Positions 1-12,600 of a stretch of DNA of 61,404 nucleotides are shown in pieces. Origin of the DNA: Ectocarpus siliculosus (taxonomy: Eukaryota; Sar; Phaeophyceae; Ectocarpales; Ectocarpaceae); contig FN649748.1 of NCBI GenBank assembly GCA_000310025.1, positions 2,306,047 through 2,367,450 on the forward strand, given 5' to 3'. Position 1 is the first letter of the stretch; the number at the start of each line of letters is the position of its first letter. A program made the position numbers and the translations under genes. The notes under the pieces were generated by a model, which worked only from the letters and a program-made list of their open reading frames with translations, ran no database searches and was not told where the DNA came from.

Positions 1-3000
1 ACCCAATGGGACATACTATGTCCGTCCCCAAATCGAACGCTACACTATCGTATCCGCCGGCTCTTCCATGCTGCTGCCTCTTTCGCAGGATGGACACTGA
101 CGAAAATGATGCCAGAACCATGGCCGGAGAAGCGGCCACCATCGATAAAGCTACATAAAGGCGGGTGGAACCATGACAAGCGCGGCGATGAGGATCTTCA
201 AAACTGCCAATTGTCAAAAACAAATGCCTATCAAACTCTGTAGGAGCAACATTGACTTCCACACCTGCCCGCCCTGGTTTCGAAGTTGCTCGAGGTAGCT
301 CCGCCACGCGTGCATGAACTGGGCAACCTGGTCCCCTGTGGCTTCTTTGTGGGCTTTGAACTCCGATCTGCGTGGGTGCGAAAGACACAACAACAAGCAG
401 GCGGCACCGGACGTAGTATACAGCAAGCAGAAACGTAAACCTCGGGGGCAAACGGGAACATCGGCAGCAGTAATCGCTGGGTTCCTTTTCCTTTTCAGTA
501 CTACGGGGCAAAAACGTGCAATTTTCGGCTGGGCCGGCGATGATGCCGTCGGAGTAGAAATCACGCTCCACCTGCCATCACACTTGAGCCTCCCACTGCT
601 GTCACGTGACGGCTTCAAAGCTCCCCAACCCGCCCCTGGGCAAACGGTTCTACTTGTACTTCTTCTCTTCTGTGAATAATGGCTTCGCACGACGCTGCGT
701 TTTCTGGGAGGTGTTGGTCCAAATCCCGGTAGCAACGCCAAGCAGCGGGTGGTGTGTCCGAACGTGCGTCATGCGGTTTTTGGCGCATTCGTGACCAAGG
801 ATCTGATTTGGTTTGCGCCACAATTACTCCTGGCGCTACTATCTCTCCTAATAGCGCAGCGTTTTTAAGCCACGAATACTCCTGGCGCCACTAGCATACC
901 TTCTACCGCAGACCGCCGCGCTTGCCACGAACCCCACAGCGGAGGCCATAAAACACAACTACTGCTAGTTATGAGCTAAGCCCGAAAACTAGATATTACG
1001 CCGTGATTACGCGTTGCGCTGGGTTTTTCTACCACTTTGTCGACGAGCGACGCATCAAGGATATTCTGAACCGGCAAGGGCGGTGGTTATCGAAAGGGGG
1101 GCAAGCCATCAACGATTTCAATGGATGTCGGAGGCCCTAGCAATAATAAAAGGTCCAGAGGGCCCCGTAAACAACCGGGGCAGGACACCATCTGGGAAGT
1201 GGTTACACCTGTGTCCTGTAGCGGGTCTCAAGTGTGTCGAGAGAGAGGCCAATCATCCAGTGGAGAGAGAGTCGGAAGTAGGGCTGGGCAATGAGCCTAA
1301 AGAGCGGGCACGCCCGTACATGCGACAGGTGATTGGTATCACTTATTATCCGCTGGGTGTAGGTTGCTGCTACTGCAACAATCTGGATGGTTGATAATTC
1401 TAGTGTACGGATGCTGAGGGTGGATAGTGGTGGTATCCCCGGATTTTTCTTGCCCCCTTCCCCTCGTGGCTTTGAGCGAAGAAATTTTCCTGGAAGTTTC
1501 CTGTCAACTTGTACAGCAGTAGTGGAGAGGTTACAGCAATCAACGTGGTTATAACCGGCCGTGGCTCCCATCATCAGCTCACACACATTTAAACCTCACA
1601 CCAACTTGCGTGGACCATGCAGACGGGACCATGACATCCTCTCTCGTGGTAGATACCAACGGATGGAAGCTTCTCAAACTTTGGCAACTCGTCAACAACG
1701 TAGCGTAGCAGAAGAAACACCGCACCTGACATATCGATCGCCAAGCTCACGGTGCTTCGGCGGCAGCGCAAAACGATGCTGACGAAGAATGTCCTTGTAC
1801 AGACGCTTTACCACTGAGGCCCGGACGACATGGGATGCCATCGTTACGTGCGTGGAGTCGGAGGTTCGACCGCTGTGTGTGAGTGTGTGCGGTGTAACCT
1901 CCGAAAGGCGTTCCAATGGGGGGACAGGGGTTCTGCGGTAGAACCGGTGGAATCGAAGGAACCAAGTCTGTCTCTGGGGATCTGGGGGCAATGCAACAGT
2001 TCCAGATGTGTCCGGCCGTACACGCTCCGCATGTCGAATCGAGCTGATTCTGATGTTGACTATGCATACAGCGTGCGAGCTTGCTCCAGTTTCTTGTTTT
2101 GTAACAGTTTGTCGCCACCACACCATGTAGCACAATAGATCGATAGATTCCGTACATAGCATTGGATAAAGCGTAGTTAATGACACATAGTCTAGCTATA
2201 ATCGGGGAACTAATCTAATCGCGCGAAAGAATGGGCGGTGTCAGTAGCTAGGATGCGGTTTTTCGCACCAATCGCTTTATCATGATCTACAACCTGCCCG
2301 TAGTGTTCGAACTTCGTTGCTTGATTTTCTTTGTGACCTTGTTTCACATGTTTGATGATGATGAGTGGCACGGAACAAGACCGCTAAATAAAACGAAAGA
2401 GGGACCAAGTGAACCGAGAAAGCAAATAACCCGTTCGTTAAATAGAGTAGAATGAAAATAAATGCATAGAACCTTGATGGATGCACCGACAAAGTGACAT
2501 CATCGCGGCGAAGGTTTGGCACTTCCTACATAATGCCATTTTTCTTCGTGCTGTAACAGAGTTCGCGCCACCCTATTATAGTTACAAGATTTCAAAAGAA
2601 GAACCGAAATATCACAACAGGTACGTGCGTACGTGGTGCTCGATTCCAGGAGAGTATGCATGGGAAAAGAAGAACCGCAACTACAAATAACGAGGTGTGT
2701 GTGTCCGGCAGGCTGAGGTGCGGTATACTTCGAAGAAGATGAAAAAAAAGGGCTGGTTTTCTCTTCACCGTCTATATTTTCTTCAGGTTCTTTCGGTGAA
2801 ACTTTCGGTCCGTTTGGAACGGGCCTGAGAACGCCGTTTCTGGTGCTGTGTGTGATCCCTACGCATACGCATGTCGATCCCTGGGAGGGGGGTACCATAT
2901 CTTAAGCCATATCCCTAAGGCGAAGGTTGTGCCCAAGGCTAACTCAGAGTAAGGGTAACCGCCCTGTCCGCAACCCATTCATTGGTGTTTCACCATATCG

Positions 3001-5425
3001 CGCCCTGACCAACACAATATTGGCAAAATAAAATACTCTTCTACTATTCGTTCGCTCCGGCCCGAGCAAACAGACAGGACGACGACGACGGGCAGCAGCA
3101 GCGGTAAGGGTCGTCGTACACCATCAGACAAGGACCGTTCACGAACACAAATAAATCGCCGTGCAGTTAGTGCCCAACGTTGGTCTGCGACGAAAACAAA
3201 AACACACACCCACACACAAAACCAAACAACAGAGTTTGGTGTCGATTACATACGAATACGGAAAGCACACCAAACACAACACCCATCATGCAACAAAACC
3301 GTTTTTTTTTTTACAGCGGGCGTCCTAAGGCCACCTCCGCGAGCAGGGCCGGTAACTGGCAACTGACCACCCTAACGTTCGAGTCCATACTACGGCAATA
3401 GCAAGTGGTCCACCATCTAGGGGGTCTTGGAACAACGACGCAAGCAAGCCCATATCCTACACAACCTTTGACAACAGGTAAGGTAACGAATGTAGCACAG
3501 ATAAAGGCTAAACCTCCACCGTGAACAATACGCCACTCTGGATTGTTCTACAAGAATATATCCCGATGTTCGGCAACGCAGTCGACAAGGTATTTCGGTC
3601 CTCCAAACGTGTTGCTCCTGCGGGCTGACTTCTTGCATATTGCATGTGAAGGGACAGGGTGAGAAAGAAAAAGCGAGAGGAGTGCTATCATACAACGACA
3701 CTACCGGCTTGCGCGCACGACATCATCGATAAAAAAAAAACAGCAGTGAAACTGACAAAAGGGGGGAAGGAAAAAAAACAAGCATACAACAGAAAAATGA
3801 CCCCAAACCATTCTCGACAGACCCTGCACAACGGCGCTATACTCTAAGATGACCCATCATAACAGCAGTCTTCGTCTATTTCGCCACCTACCACTCTTCT
3901 CCAACAGGTATTCGCACCTACTTTCCTACTTTCAAGACAGGAAGTTAGCTGGAAATCAAAACTCTCTATATGGAAACGGCATCGGGTCCCCGCGCGTCAG
4001 CTCCCAGGGCTTGTTTCTCCCCACAAACGGCACCAGTCCCGATCGAAGACCACCCGCTACGTCGCCCCTTACCCCGCCCTTGTCGGACACGAGCACCGCA
4101 CAAACCCTACTGTAGATGTGCCTCCAACGGGTGTCGAAACGAATGGCGCTGTTATAGTGTTGTGGTGTGCTTCTATCGGGAGGACGGCGCGTGTCTCGAC
4201 AGAGATTCGCGTGTGGGCAAGGGAAGGGTCACACCGCCGTCAAGGAAAAAGCGCACACACGAATAATAAGTCGCGTTTCCCCCCCTGGCCCAAAAAACGC
4301 CTCCAGACGACACCGCGGTATCTGATGGACCACTCCAGCCGGCGGTATGTATCCTCGTCTATGTACTATTAATACTTTGCGGTCGCGTTTCTGCCTGCTC
4401 CCCCTCCTCCTCCCCCCCCACGCCGTGCTCCGGCTGGTCATCATCCCCATTCCCATCCCCATCCCCATCGCCGTTGTTGTCGCCGCTGTCCCGATCATCG
4501 TCATCCCCCTCTGGCTTCTGACGCTTTGCTGGTGGCTCGGAGGGTCTGCTGATTGCTGGTGGCTCGGGGGTTCTGCTGACGAAACCGAGAAGGGGCGGGG
4601 GGGGAGTGAAATCAGACCTGGGAGAAGCATGTGGGTGGGGCTTTTGAGCGTGCTTGTGAGGGTCATTTTCTGTTCTCCCTCTTTAGGTCCTGCCATTCCA
4701 TCGTCACCATTGATGCCCACCTACCCCTGTGACTTCTATTCTCTCATGAGGATTCCTCTCTCCTAAGACTGCTCGTTATCTCTCCGTGCGTGCTGTCCGC
4801 CTCCCTATGCCGACACTAGTAGGGTCCACCCGCCCCTCTCGCCAAGTGTGCACACAAACCAAAAACACCCCCCCCTTGAAAACAGAACAAAGAGACAGGG
4901 GCACAACAAAACGAAGCATGCAGTAACAGGGACGACCCACTGAATCCACACAGAACATTGCGCTCACACACACACTGCTCAAGCAAAACGAAATTTTGAA
5001 ATATTGCGTGCGCCAAGTGGGTCAAATCAACCCCCGTGTGCCCTTTCTCCAACGAAAAAGAAAAACGCCCTCTTCATCGTTCAAAGAAAACAAAATAGAA
5101 TTCATACATACAGCGCCACCGTCTAAGAACATGGCAAGTGTAGGACGACGAGGCTCAAATCTGCCGACAAGCAAAAGCTTGAAGTCCCGCTGGCAATCTC
5201 TTTGTGAGGCATGAAGCGTACTTATGCTAACCACACCGCAGCGACAACAACATTGATGTGGAACGCCTACGCCTGAACACGACGACGGGGGCTCTGTGCT
5301 CAAAATACATATTACAGCAAAAAAATAGTGGCGCTATTTAACCCTAGCAGTGACATAGCTCCAGTATTGTCACCCTGCGACCAAGAAAACGAATATGTAA
5401 ATCAAACGACATGTTTTACGAAAGT
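1..5425. other. Intergenic / unassigned sequence
   Basis: No open frame here shows a recognisable domain, a steady high-GC third codon position, or a chain of exons joined by matching splice phases. The longer open stretches, such as the minus-strand frame at 4229-4720, are low-complexity readings of CCCATC-type repeats around 4440-4480. A possible terminal exon at 89-158 is listed separately. AT-rich and T-run segments around 3300 and 3730 look like ordinary non-coding DNA. The segment ends just past the 3' end of the EsV-1-7 gene, so its right edge may contain that gene's 3' UTR. Confidence 0.5.
89..158 (+). CDS. Possible last exon of a gene starting left of the window
   Basis: A pyrimidine-rich stretch ending in TTTCGCAG at 81-88 is followed by an open frame that reads acidic and polar residues (MDTDENDARTMAGEAATIDK) and stops at TAA 156-158. 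This is what a short terminal exon of a plus-strand gene would look like. No upstream exon can be seen because the window begins 88 bases earlier, and the peptide matches no family I recognise. A chance open frame after a chance acceptor is just as possible. Confidence 0.2.
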
Positions 5426-6087
5426 TTACGACGAAACGTTCCCGACGCCGCCGTTACCGGCACCCCCACTGCTGTTTTTGCTGCGGAGTACAGGCGAGCT
5501 TTGAATATGTATGACACCTTAGGTACGGTCGTTTCGTGGAGTGCATCATGAGAGAACAGACCAATTCTTTGAGCAGAGCACACGTGTCCTACCTTTTCAA
5601 ATAAAAAAACAGAGCATCACACACACACACACACACACACACATCAACAGCTGTTCCTCCTATTACCAAGGGATATATTGTACATACCTCCAGCTCCCAG
5701 TCGTCTTCCCGCTCAGAGCCAGCAGCAGGTCTCCGGCTCCATCCGCATCGGCGGCGGCGGCGGGGCTGCTGCCGTCTTCTCCCCCGCTACCTCCGCCTCC
5801 TCCCGCCGCCGCCGCTCCTACTTCCACCCCGACCCCTCCCGCCGCTGAGATTCCTTCCGTTCCCCCCGCCGCCGCTGCTCCGACTCCGCCAGGGCGCCAC
5901 GCCCCGCCAACACCACCGCCGCTGCCGTCGAGCCTCGCCGGTTGGCCCTTCACCCCTACCGCTCCACCGCCATTACTAGAAGGGCCGCCACCGCCGCCAG
6001 AGAAAGCGGCAGCAGCAGCAGCAGAAGCAGCAGCAGCAGCGGGAGCAGGGAAGGCGGAGGGGCGGAAGGCGGAAGCGATGATGGGCA

Positions 6088-6122
<35 letters not shown>

Positions 6123-6895
6123 AGCGGTGGTGTTGTCGGTGGTGGTGGTGACGGGCGAGGAGGAGGAGGAAGAGCCGGCGCGCGGGTGCTACGAAACTTG
6201 GCCAGCCGTGTGCGCACCATTCCAACTTGCGAGTGTCGTTGACAAAACACGGGCACGGCGGAGCCGGGGGCGCCGTAGGTCGGCGGGTGCTCGCAACCCC
6301 GGTGGCCGCACCTCTTGATTCGGACGTCGATCATCCCGGGCTCCGCGTGTCGCTGGCACAGCTCGGGCTTTGCGGAGCTGCCCTCGAAGCCGTGGCTTGG
6401 TCGGATCGTGCAACCGCGAGTCCCGCACCTCTTGTTGCAGACGTCCACCATATGGGGATCCGCGTGCCGAGCACAGAACACCGCCCTGTTGCTCCCCTCC
6501 ACGCCGTAGCTGGGCCACGTGTTACACCCCTGGCGGCCGCACCTCTTGCTGCGGACATCGACCATATTGGCCAGCGCGTGCCGCGTGCAGTACTCCGCCT
6601 TCTTGGTGCCGTCGACGCCGTAGCTTGGCCTGGTGGTGCAACCTTGGTGGTTACACCTCTTGGAGCGGACGTTCACCATCCCCGCTGCCGCATGTGTGGC
6701 ACAGAACTGCGCCTTGGTAGTCCCGTTGATGCCATACGAAGGCCGCGTGGTGCAACCGGCGTGGCCGCACCGCTTGCTCCTCACATCGATCATATTGTCC
6801 TCTGCGTGCTGCGCACAGTACTCGGCCTTGGTGCTCCCGTACTTGCCATAGCTTGGACGCTTCACGCAGCCCTTTCGACAGCACTCCTTCACCAT
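5426..6895 (-). CDS. EsV-1-7 domain protein with six cysteine repeats
   Basis: Two exons, complement(join(5426..5480, 5688..6895)), give about 420 residues. The first exon opens with six tandem repeats of about 38 residues (roughly residues 5-232), each with the pattern Cys-x4-Cys-x16-Cys-x2-His followed by an M-[IV]-[DN]-V-R-x-K-R linker (repeat 5 has one extra residue). This is the EsV-1-7 motif, named after a gene of Ectocarpus virus EsV-1 and found in the developmental regulator IMMEDIATE UPRIGHT of Ectocarpus. The Cys/His spacing suggests a small metal-binding fold, though this is not proven for the family. After the repeats the protein turns into Pro, Gln (poly-Q near 6090-6120), Ala and Gly runs. 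The donor at 5687 (GTATGT) joins in phase to a last exon reading KNSSGGAGNGGVGNVSS and stop. The start at 6895 places the first repeat almost at the N-terminus. Function is unknown; a regulatory role is inferred only from IMM. Confidence 0.85.
5618..5643. repeat. (CA)13 microsatellite
   Basis: An uninterrupted CA dinucleotide run lies inside the single intron (5481-5687) of the EsV-1-7 repeat gene. Confidence 0.9.
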
Positions 6896-7380
6896 CCTCC
6901 GCTATGTATGTCTCGGGGAAATCTTGCAGGACACACTCCTGCACTCTTTAGTCGTCGCCTCCCTCTCTCGCTTTCCGCTTCTCTCCTGCTGAGATCGTGC
7001 CTGTCGAGCTTAGTCTCTCTGCCAAACCCGATCATCCAACCATGCGATGTACCCACATCAAGTGTCAAGTGCAAGTCAAGTGCAAGTGGGGGGGTCTACA
7101 GACAATTTTTCGATGTGTCGCAGGTACCTTCGTGCTTTCAGCTGCGTGCACCCCAGGTGCGCCGAGCATGTTGTGCATGTTGTGTGGATGCAGCGTGTGT
7201 TCATCGGTCTTGTCCGGGATTCTGTGTTGTATCATATGTTAGTTTTTTCGCTGCACTCCCTCGCCCCCGGGGACGTGGTGGACTTAACGGCGTCTTTGTC
7301 TGCTCGAAGATATTCACTCCATCCTTTTTCGAAAAAAAAATTAAAGATCTTCTCTGTTCTGCCGGATCCCGCAAGGATTT

Positions 7381-7575
7381 CAAGATTTCAAGACAGAGAC
7401 CAGACGTAGAGGTCAAAATGAGATTATGGATCATGGAATTACTGTAGGTGTTTCGAGGCAGGGGGTGGAAACTTCGGTGTCGGGAATGCTGTTTGCGGAT
7501 GATTTTGTTGGGATGTCTGACACCCCTGAGGGACTTCAACAAACTGGAGGTTTGTCGCAGCAGCGAAGGAATTAA
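7381..7575 (+). pseudogene. Non-LTR-type reverse transcriptase fragment
   Basis: A 64-codon open frame contains the core MLFADDFVGMSDTPEGLQ. This matches the catalytic F-A-D-D block and following helix of LINE-like reverse transcriptases (palm motif C, usually [FY]-x-D-D). It is preceded by a GVSRQGVETSVSG stretch that resembles the strand before the motif. No other domain blocks (fingers, thumb, endonuclease, RNase H) are visible in any frame nearby, and the frame stops at TAA 573-575 of the 7-kb region. It is therefore a short dead remnant of a retrotransposon. Confidence 0.65.
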
Positions 7576-8240
7576 TTTGCTTATTATTGATGAAGTACTT
7601 GGCAGTCTACAACTAACTCCGTGCCGTCATGGTTGCAACGAGGACAGGAAAAAACCAGTACAGTATAGATGAAAGTGGGGGGTCGAGGAGCTTTAGTATG
7701 CACAAGGACACGTAATCTCGGAGTGAGTAGAGATCGCAGAAGACTGCTCGTGGAATACACACATACATACTACTGTTACGTGTCCAAGGTAGCGGGAAAA
7801 AAGGGCAAAGAAAGCACGATGAGGGAAGCTGTGCAACCAATCCTCGAAAACAAACCGGTGCACGTCGATACACGCATCAAGAGGCAGTGTAATCCTACTG
7901 CCGCTAGAGTACACCGGACAAGTACTTGGGAAAGGAAGAAGAAGGTAGTCAAAGAGCTCGAGGCGGCGCAGATGAAAGCATCAGCGAAATCGTCTTGTAG
8001 CTACACGGACGGACGAACAGGGAGGAGGAGATGTATGAGGCCATATGGAATAGCCAGGAGAACACGGTAGCTGTGCTGGGGCATAAGTAGTGGGTTGAAT
8101 AGGCGGCAAGTGATATCGATAGGATATATAGACTAGGGGAGAGTTTTTGAGCCACCATTGGCGAAGTAGGAAGGAACGATTGGCCATTGGTGATCGGTCC
8201 TTGGAACAATGCTCCGTGTTCTCGAGGACGCGTGCTCGAA

Positions 8241-8297
8241 TATCTAACCGCTACATTAAGGCTTGCAAAACATGAGAGTACGCCCCCCCCCCCCCCC
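8241..8297 (+). repeat. Dispersed repeat ending in poly-C, copy A
   Basis: The sequence TCTAACCGCT followed by GCTTGCAAAACATGAGAGTACG and a run of 15 C recurs in related form at 24416-24485 and 33800-33854. Copies A and C also share GAGGACGCGTG upstream. The block resembles the 5' half of a tRNA with an internal A-box promoter (see the finding). Confidence 0.5.
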
Positions 8298-9130
8298 TCC
8301 CTCCAACACATTGAAGTAGCGTTTTCGGGCGTTAATCACCTTCATCAAGAGAGCTTTAATGTACTACACCTTCTGATCGAGTGGCACAAAGCATAGTATT
8401 ACTTTGGTGCACCAGGGGACGCGAGTCACTCGCCACGCGCTAATCGTAGGGCTACGTACCAGAGAGAATATACATGTCAATGTATTTTTTCCGAGGTAAG
8501 AATGGTGCAAACCCATCTACACCCTACACCAAAACAAGCTGCATCGTCTCGCTCTTGGTTTGTTACCTCACAGGGGCCACGAGCACCTTGCCTCGGACAC
8601 AACAAAGGTGTTGCTGCACTTCAATACAATGAATGGCTGCCCCCTGTACAAATGGGATTGGCTGCTGCCCGCACCAGGCTGCTCTTGTTTGATTAGTCTA
8701 GATGAAAACATCACGCACAAAAAAAACGGTGCCGCTGGAGCACACTGCCTTCTTCAAGACGGCGATGAAATCTCGAATGATATTGACAGATGGATGCGAG
8801 CAAGGTATTCTGCCTCTCCCCGGCCTACCACCGCCATCAAGAAGAACAGTCTCTCATCTTGACTCAGGATTAATCTAATCTCTGAAAAGAAGCGCGCCGA
8901 ACACCGCCGAGCAACATCAACAAATCAGCACCACCAAACCTTCCCGCAACCGGCACCAGTTGCACCACGCGAACAGATTTTCCCTCTCCGCCCTCTCTGC
9001 AGTCTATGGCTGCCTTGTCGGCGCAATCCCCAGGTATACCCCCCACCCTGCGTGTTCTTTAGTCGTGAGGCCCAACTTCAACTGGTCGTGCAAGGCAACG
9101 AGCACTCACCACCCCGCCCCCACGCGCACG

Positions 9131-9590
9131 GCAGTTGACTCTTGCGGCAATCACCATCACCATCATCACTATCTTCGCGACAACCACCACCGTCATCATC
9201 AGTATCTCCGGCGGTTGACTCTTGCAAGGAATCACCCCCACCATCATCACTACTGTATCTCCGGCGGTTGAATTTTGCGGCAATCACCACCACCACCATC
9301 ACTAACTTTGCGACAACCACCACCGCCATCATCAGTATCTCCGGCGGTTGGTTTTTACAAGGAACCACCCCCACCACCATCACTACTGCATCTCCGGCGG
9401 TTGACTTGTGCGGCAACCACCACCACCACCATCACTTCATATCTTCGGCAGTTGACTTTACGGCAATCACTACCATCGCCATCATCAGTATCTCCGGCGG
9501 TTGACTTTTACAAGGAATCAGCATCACCACCATCACTATCTCCGGTAGCTGAATTTTGCGGCAATCACCATCACCAGCATCGCTTCTTCC
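9131..9590. repeat. Minisatellite array downstream of mnmE
   Basis: The array consists of imperfect units built from GGCGGTTGACT, a CTTGCGGCAATCACCA or CTTGCAAGGAATCACC segment, a stretch of CAC/CAT triplets, and a CAGTATCTCC segment. At least six related units are recognisable at uneven spacing. It ends about 12 bases before the mnmE stop codon at 9603, so it occupies the 3' UTR or immediate downstream region. All reading frames across it translate to His/Pro/Ser repeats and are not considered coding. Confidence 0.8.
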
Positions 9591-9602
9591 CTCAATTTGA
9601 TT

Positions 9603-12600
9603 TCATTTCCCGATGCAAAAGTCTCTGAAGATAACGTCCAGCAGCTCTTCCACTCCGACGGCCCCCGTGATGCGCCCGAGTTCCGAGCTCGCGATCCGAA
9701 GCTCCTCCGCCGCCAGGTCCAGCGGCATCTGCGGCCGCTGAGCCGCGCGCAGCGCCAGCAGGCACGCTTCCACGTGCTGTCGATGCCGACGCCTGGTACA
9801 TCCGTATACAGAAGAACGGGCCCGGAGATAAGAAAGGGTCAAGGCTTAGTTTCTTACTTCATCCCCACCGCTTTCGAGCACACACAGGTCAAGAGTCTAG
9901 TCCAGGATCCACCGCTAAGCTAGCTGTGTTAACCATGTTTCAAACATTTTTTATCCTCTGTTTCTTAACGAAAAAAACTTTACCTCGGGCCCATTCTATA
10001 TCGGTGAGGGGAACGGGGCCGGGGCCGGGGCCGGGGCCGGAATGAGGGCAGTGGCTTTCTACTCGTAGGTGGTTTTTCTGGCCGCCGTTGATAACTTCAC
10101 CGCAATTGGTTTCCTGGAAAAGCGCTACTGTACGAACAAACCGTAGAGTCAACAAAAAGTGAAGCGTGTTTGTCTATCTTGGCACATGCCTTCATGCCTT
10201 CGCCACTGGACGAACTGCCGCTCACCCTTCTCGAAATGATGTGTGCGCCAATAGAATACTTCGCCTATTAATAGGAGTCTTGCGCGTCCCCCCCCCCCCC
10301 TCGTCTGTCCACCGTTGATCACGAAAAATGCAACCCTGACAAGTCCTACTGTACGTGGAGACAAAAGCACCTCGAGCAAGCAAAATATATTGCTTGAGGT
10401 GTGGAATGCACGAGGAAGAAAAGACCTTGACACCGAAAACACACAGCGGAAACATTAAACAAAGTGGACGTTTTTCGTTCGATGCTTCATTTCGCCGCTG
10501 AGCCCCAGGAGAGGCGCGCAGTAAACAGCGAGGATGGCTTCATCTTGTCCCCTCTGCTACTCCTGCCAGTTGGTGCAGTACTCTTCAAATGCTCACGGCA
10601 CTGAGTATAGTCGGTCGCAAGCGAGCTGACTTTCCGATTGTCTGCCGCGCAAAATGGACACTTGATCTTCGCGGTACAATACTGTAGTTCGATTGAGTTT
10701 CAACCGTATTACAACCAGTCCTAAACTAGCCGATGCTGTGAAGCAGCCGTGAGCTCCATCAGAAAACTTGGCAAAGCCGCCGCTGCTGATCAAAATACAA
10801 GGGAAATTATACCCCTTCACGAACTGCGTACGCCTGACGTGACGGCACACACACGGTGCTGACAAGCGAAAAACACTGCGACTGACAACACAAGCTACGG
10901 CAAACGTCTCGCAACAAAACAGAAAAATGCAAAGAAGGGTGTGTTCTAGTGAACAGCTGCTCGTATTTTCAACAAAAGCAGCGAGTAGCACAGAAAAAAT
11001 TATCCCTTGGCCACACTCCGTGAAGCAAATATCAAGGCATCATGTCCATCCCAGGGCACCTGATCAGCCGGAGTCAAGTGATATACTCGCTCGAAACTGT
11101 CCAAAGTCATGCATGACATCGGTGACCCCGGGTCGTTGATGACCAACATGGCCCCGGACAGTTTCATGCGAGAAATTTTTCATTAGGCCCCGGCGGTTGA
11201 AGTGTCATGGGATGGGGGGTCGCCGATATCCTGCATGGCTCTGGGCAGTTCCATGCGAGTATTTATCATTCGGCTCCGGCGGTTGAAGTGTCCTGGGATG
11301 GACATGACGCCTTGGTATTTGCTTCATCAGTGTGGTCAAGGCTTGTACTTTTCTCCGTGGCGAAGTGATAAATACCTTCTTCAGGATTGTTGCATCGCAG
11401 GAGGAGATTGATCTCCCTCGTCACCATTTGTATACAAGCCGAAATCAAACCATTGCCTCACCAAGAAATCGGAGAGAATGTATTGCATCTGCCATCAAAC
11501 CATCAGGCTAGTCAGCCCCAGACCTCACCGCCAAGACATTAGTAAGAGATGTATAGAAGCCGAAATCAAACCGCCAATAGTTTTGGCTTCTACATGCGAT
11601 GATTAGTCAAGAATGGTTTGATTTCAGCTTCAACAAGAACTCAGTCGCGGGTTCCAAACCCCTATTGCTGCACGTGGGGGTGGTTGTCGGTTCAAAAGGC
11701 GGTTCTTGCATCCGTAAGCACCAAGCAAACTGCCGCTCAAGACCTAGCAAAACCGCCCGTAGCAGAAGCCCTTCCCTCGCCGCAGGCATCCTATCAAGGA
11801 AGAGCGATACCCGCACAGAGAGGCTGTTCGTAGCTGAAGCGGCACATATCGGCGCCGAAAAGCCACCAAGCAAGGCACACTTCTGCCAAAAAAACAAAAC
11901 AAAACACAACACACAACACAAGTGATGACGCACGAGCGTATTCGAGAAGAGAAATCCGACAGAAATCCGAGAAAAACTCCCACGAACTAAGCTGGAGCTA
12001 CGAAGAGACGACACAGACATTGTACTCTGCGCATCGCCTCCCACGTAAACACGCGACACGCGTCACTAGTACGCACATACCTGGTGATGAGCGGAGACTC
12101 ATCATCCGCAGCCCCCTGGAACCTCGACCGGACCTCCGCCTCAAGGTGCTCCATGAACCCGTCCAGCCCTTCCTTCGTCTTGCACGACAACTTCCACACC
12201 CGTCCGCCGCCCCCACTTCTCCCTTCCTCGTCCCCCTCCGTCCCACGCGTTGCTGCTCCTACCCCGTCCATCTCTGCGGCCCCGGCGCGCGAACCCACCG
12301 CCTCCGCCGTTCTTCCTGGACCCGCTGCTGCCGCTGCTGCTGCCGCTGCTGCTGCCGTTGCTAGGGAGGTAAGCTCTTGCTCGTGGTGCTCTGCCTCTCC
12401 GCTCTCTCCTTCGAGAAGTGTCAGGGCAAGGTCGGCCTTGTTGGCGACCACGATCAAGTCGTCTAGCGCGGCGGAGCCACCGCCACTCGAACCGCTACCG
12501 AACACTGTTTGCGGCGCGGGTTCGTTTGATTTTCCATCGAACGAACGCGATCGCCGTCGAAGAACAAGAAAGAAGCACCAGCGAGCGTCACAGCGAAAGG

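Larger units (their letters stand above)
6896..9130. other. Intergenic, with retroelement debris
   Basis: This lies between the EsV-1-7 gene start and the repeats downstream of mnmE. Apart from a reverse transcriptase remnant (7381-7575) and a poly-C-associated repeat (8241-8297), both listed separately, I see no supported gene. The frames at 7669-8070 and 8560-8862 have no recognisable domain and mixed third-position composition. Confidence 0.5.

Noticed and set aside
1014-1394. Plus-strand frames with a peptide resembling a retroelement fragment (YHFVDERRIKDILNRQGRW)
   Set aside because: Only about 40 residues are open, with no recognised motif and no neighbours in frame.
4229-4720. Long minus-strand frame with repeated GMGMGM and SHQQS
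   Set aside because: It is a reading of simple CCCATC repeats and a short tandem duplication (GGTGGCTCGG); there are no splice signals or domain.
9131-9590. CRISPR-like array
   Set aside because: The repeats are imperfect, spacing is uneven, spacers are themselves repetitive triplets, and the genome is eukaryotic.
9078-9628. Overlapping His/Ser/Thr-rich frames on both strands
   Set aside because: They are translations of the minisatellite downstream of mnmE and carry no independent coding evidence.
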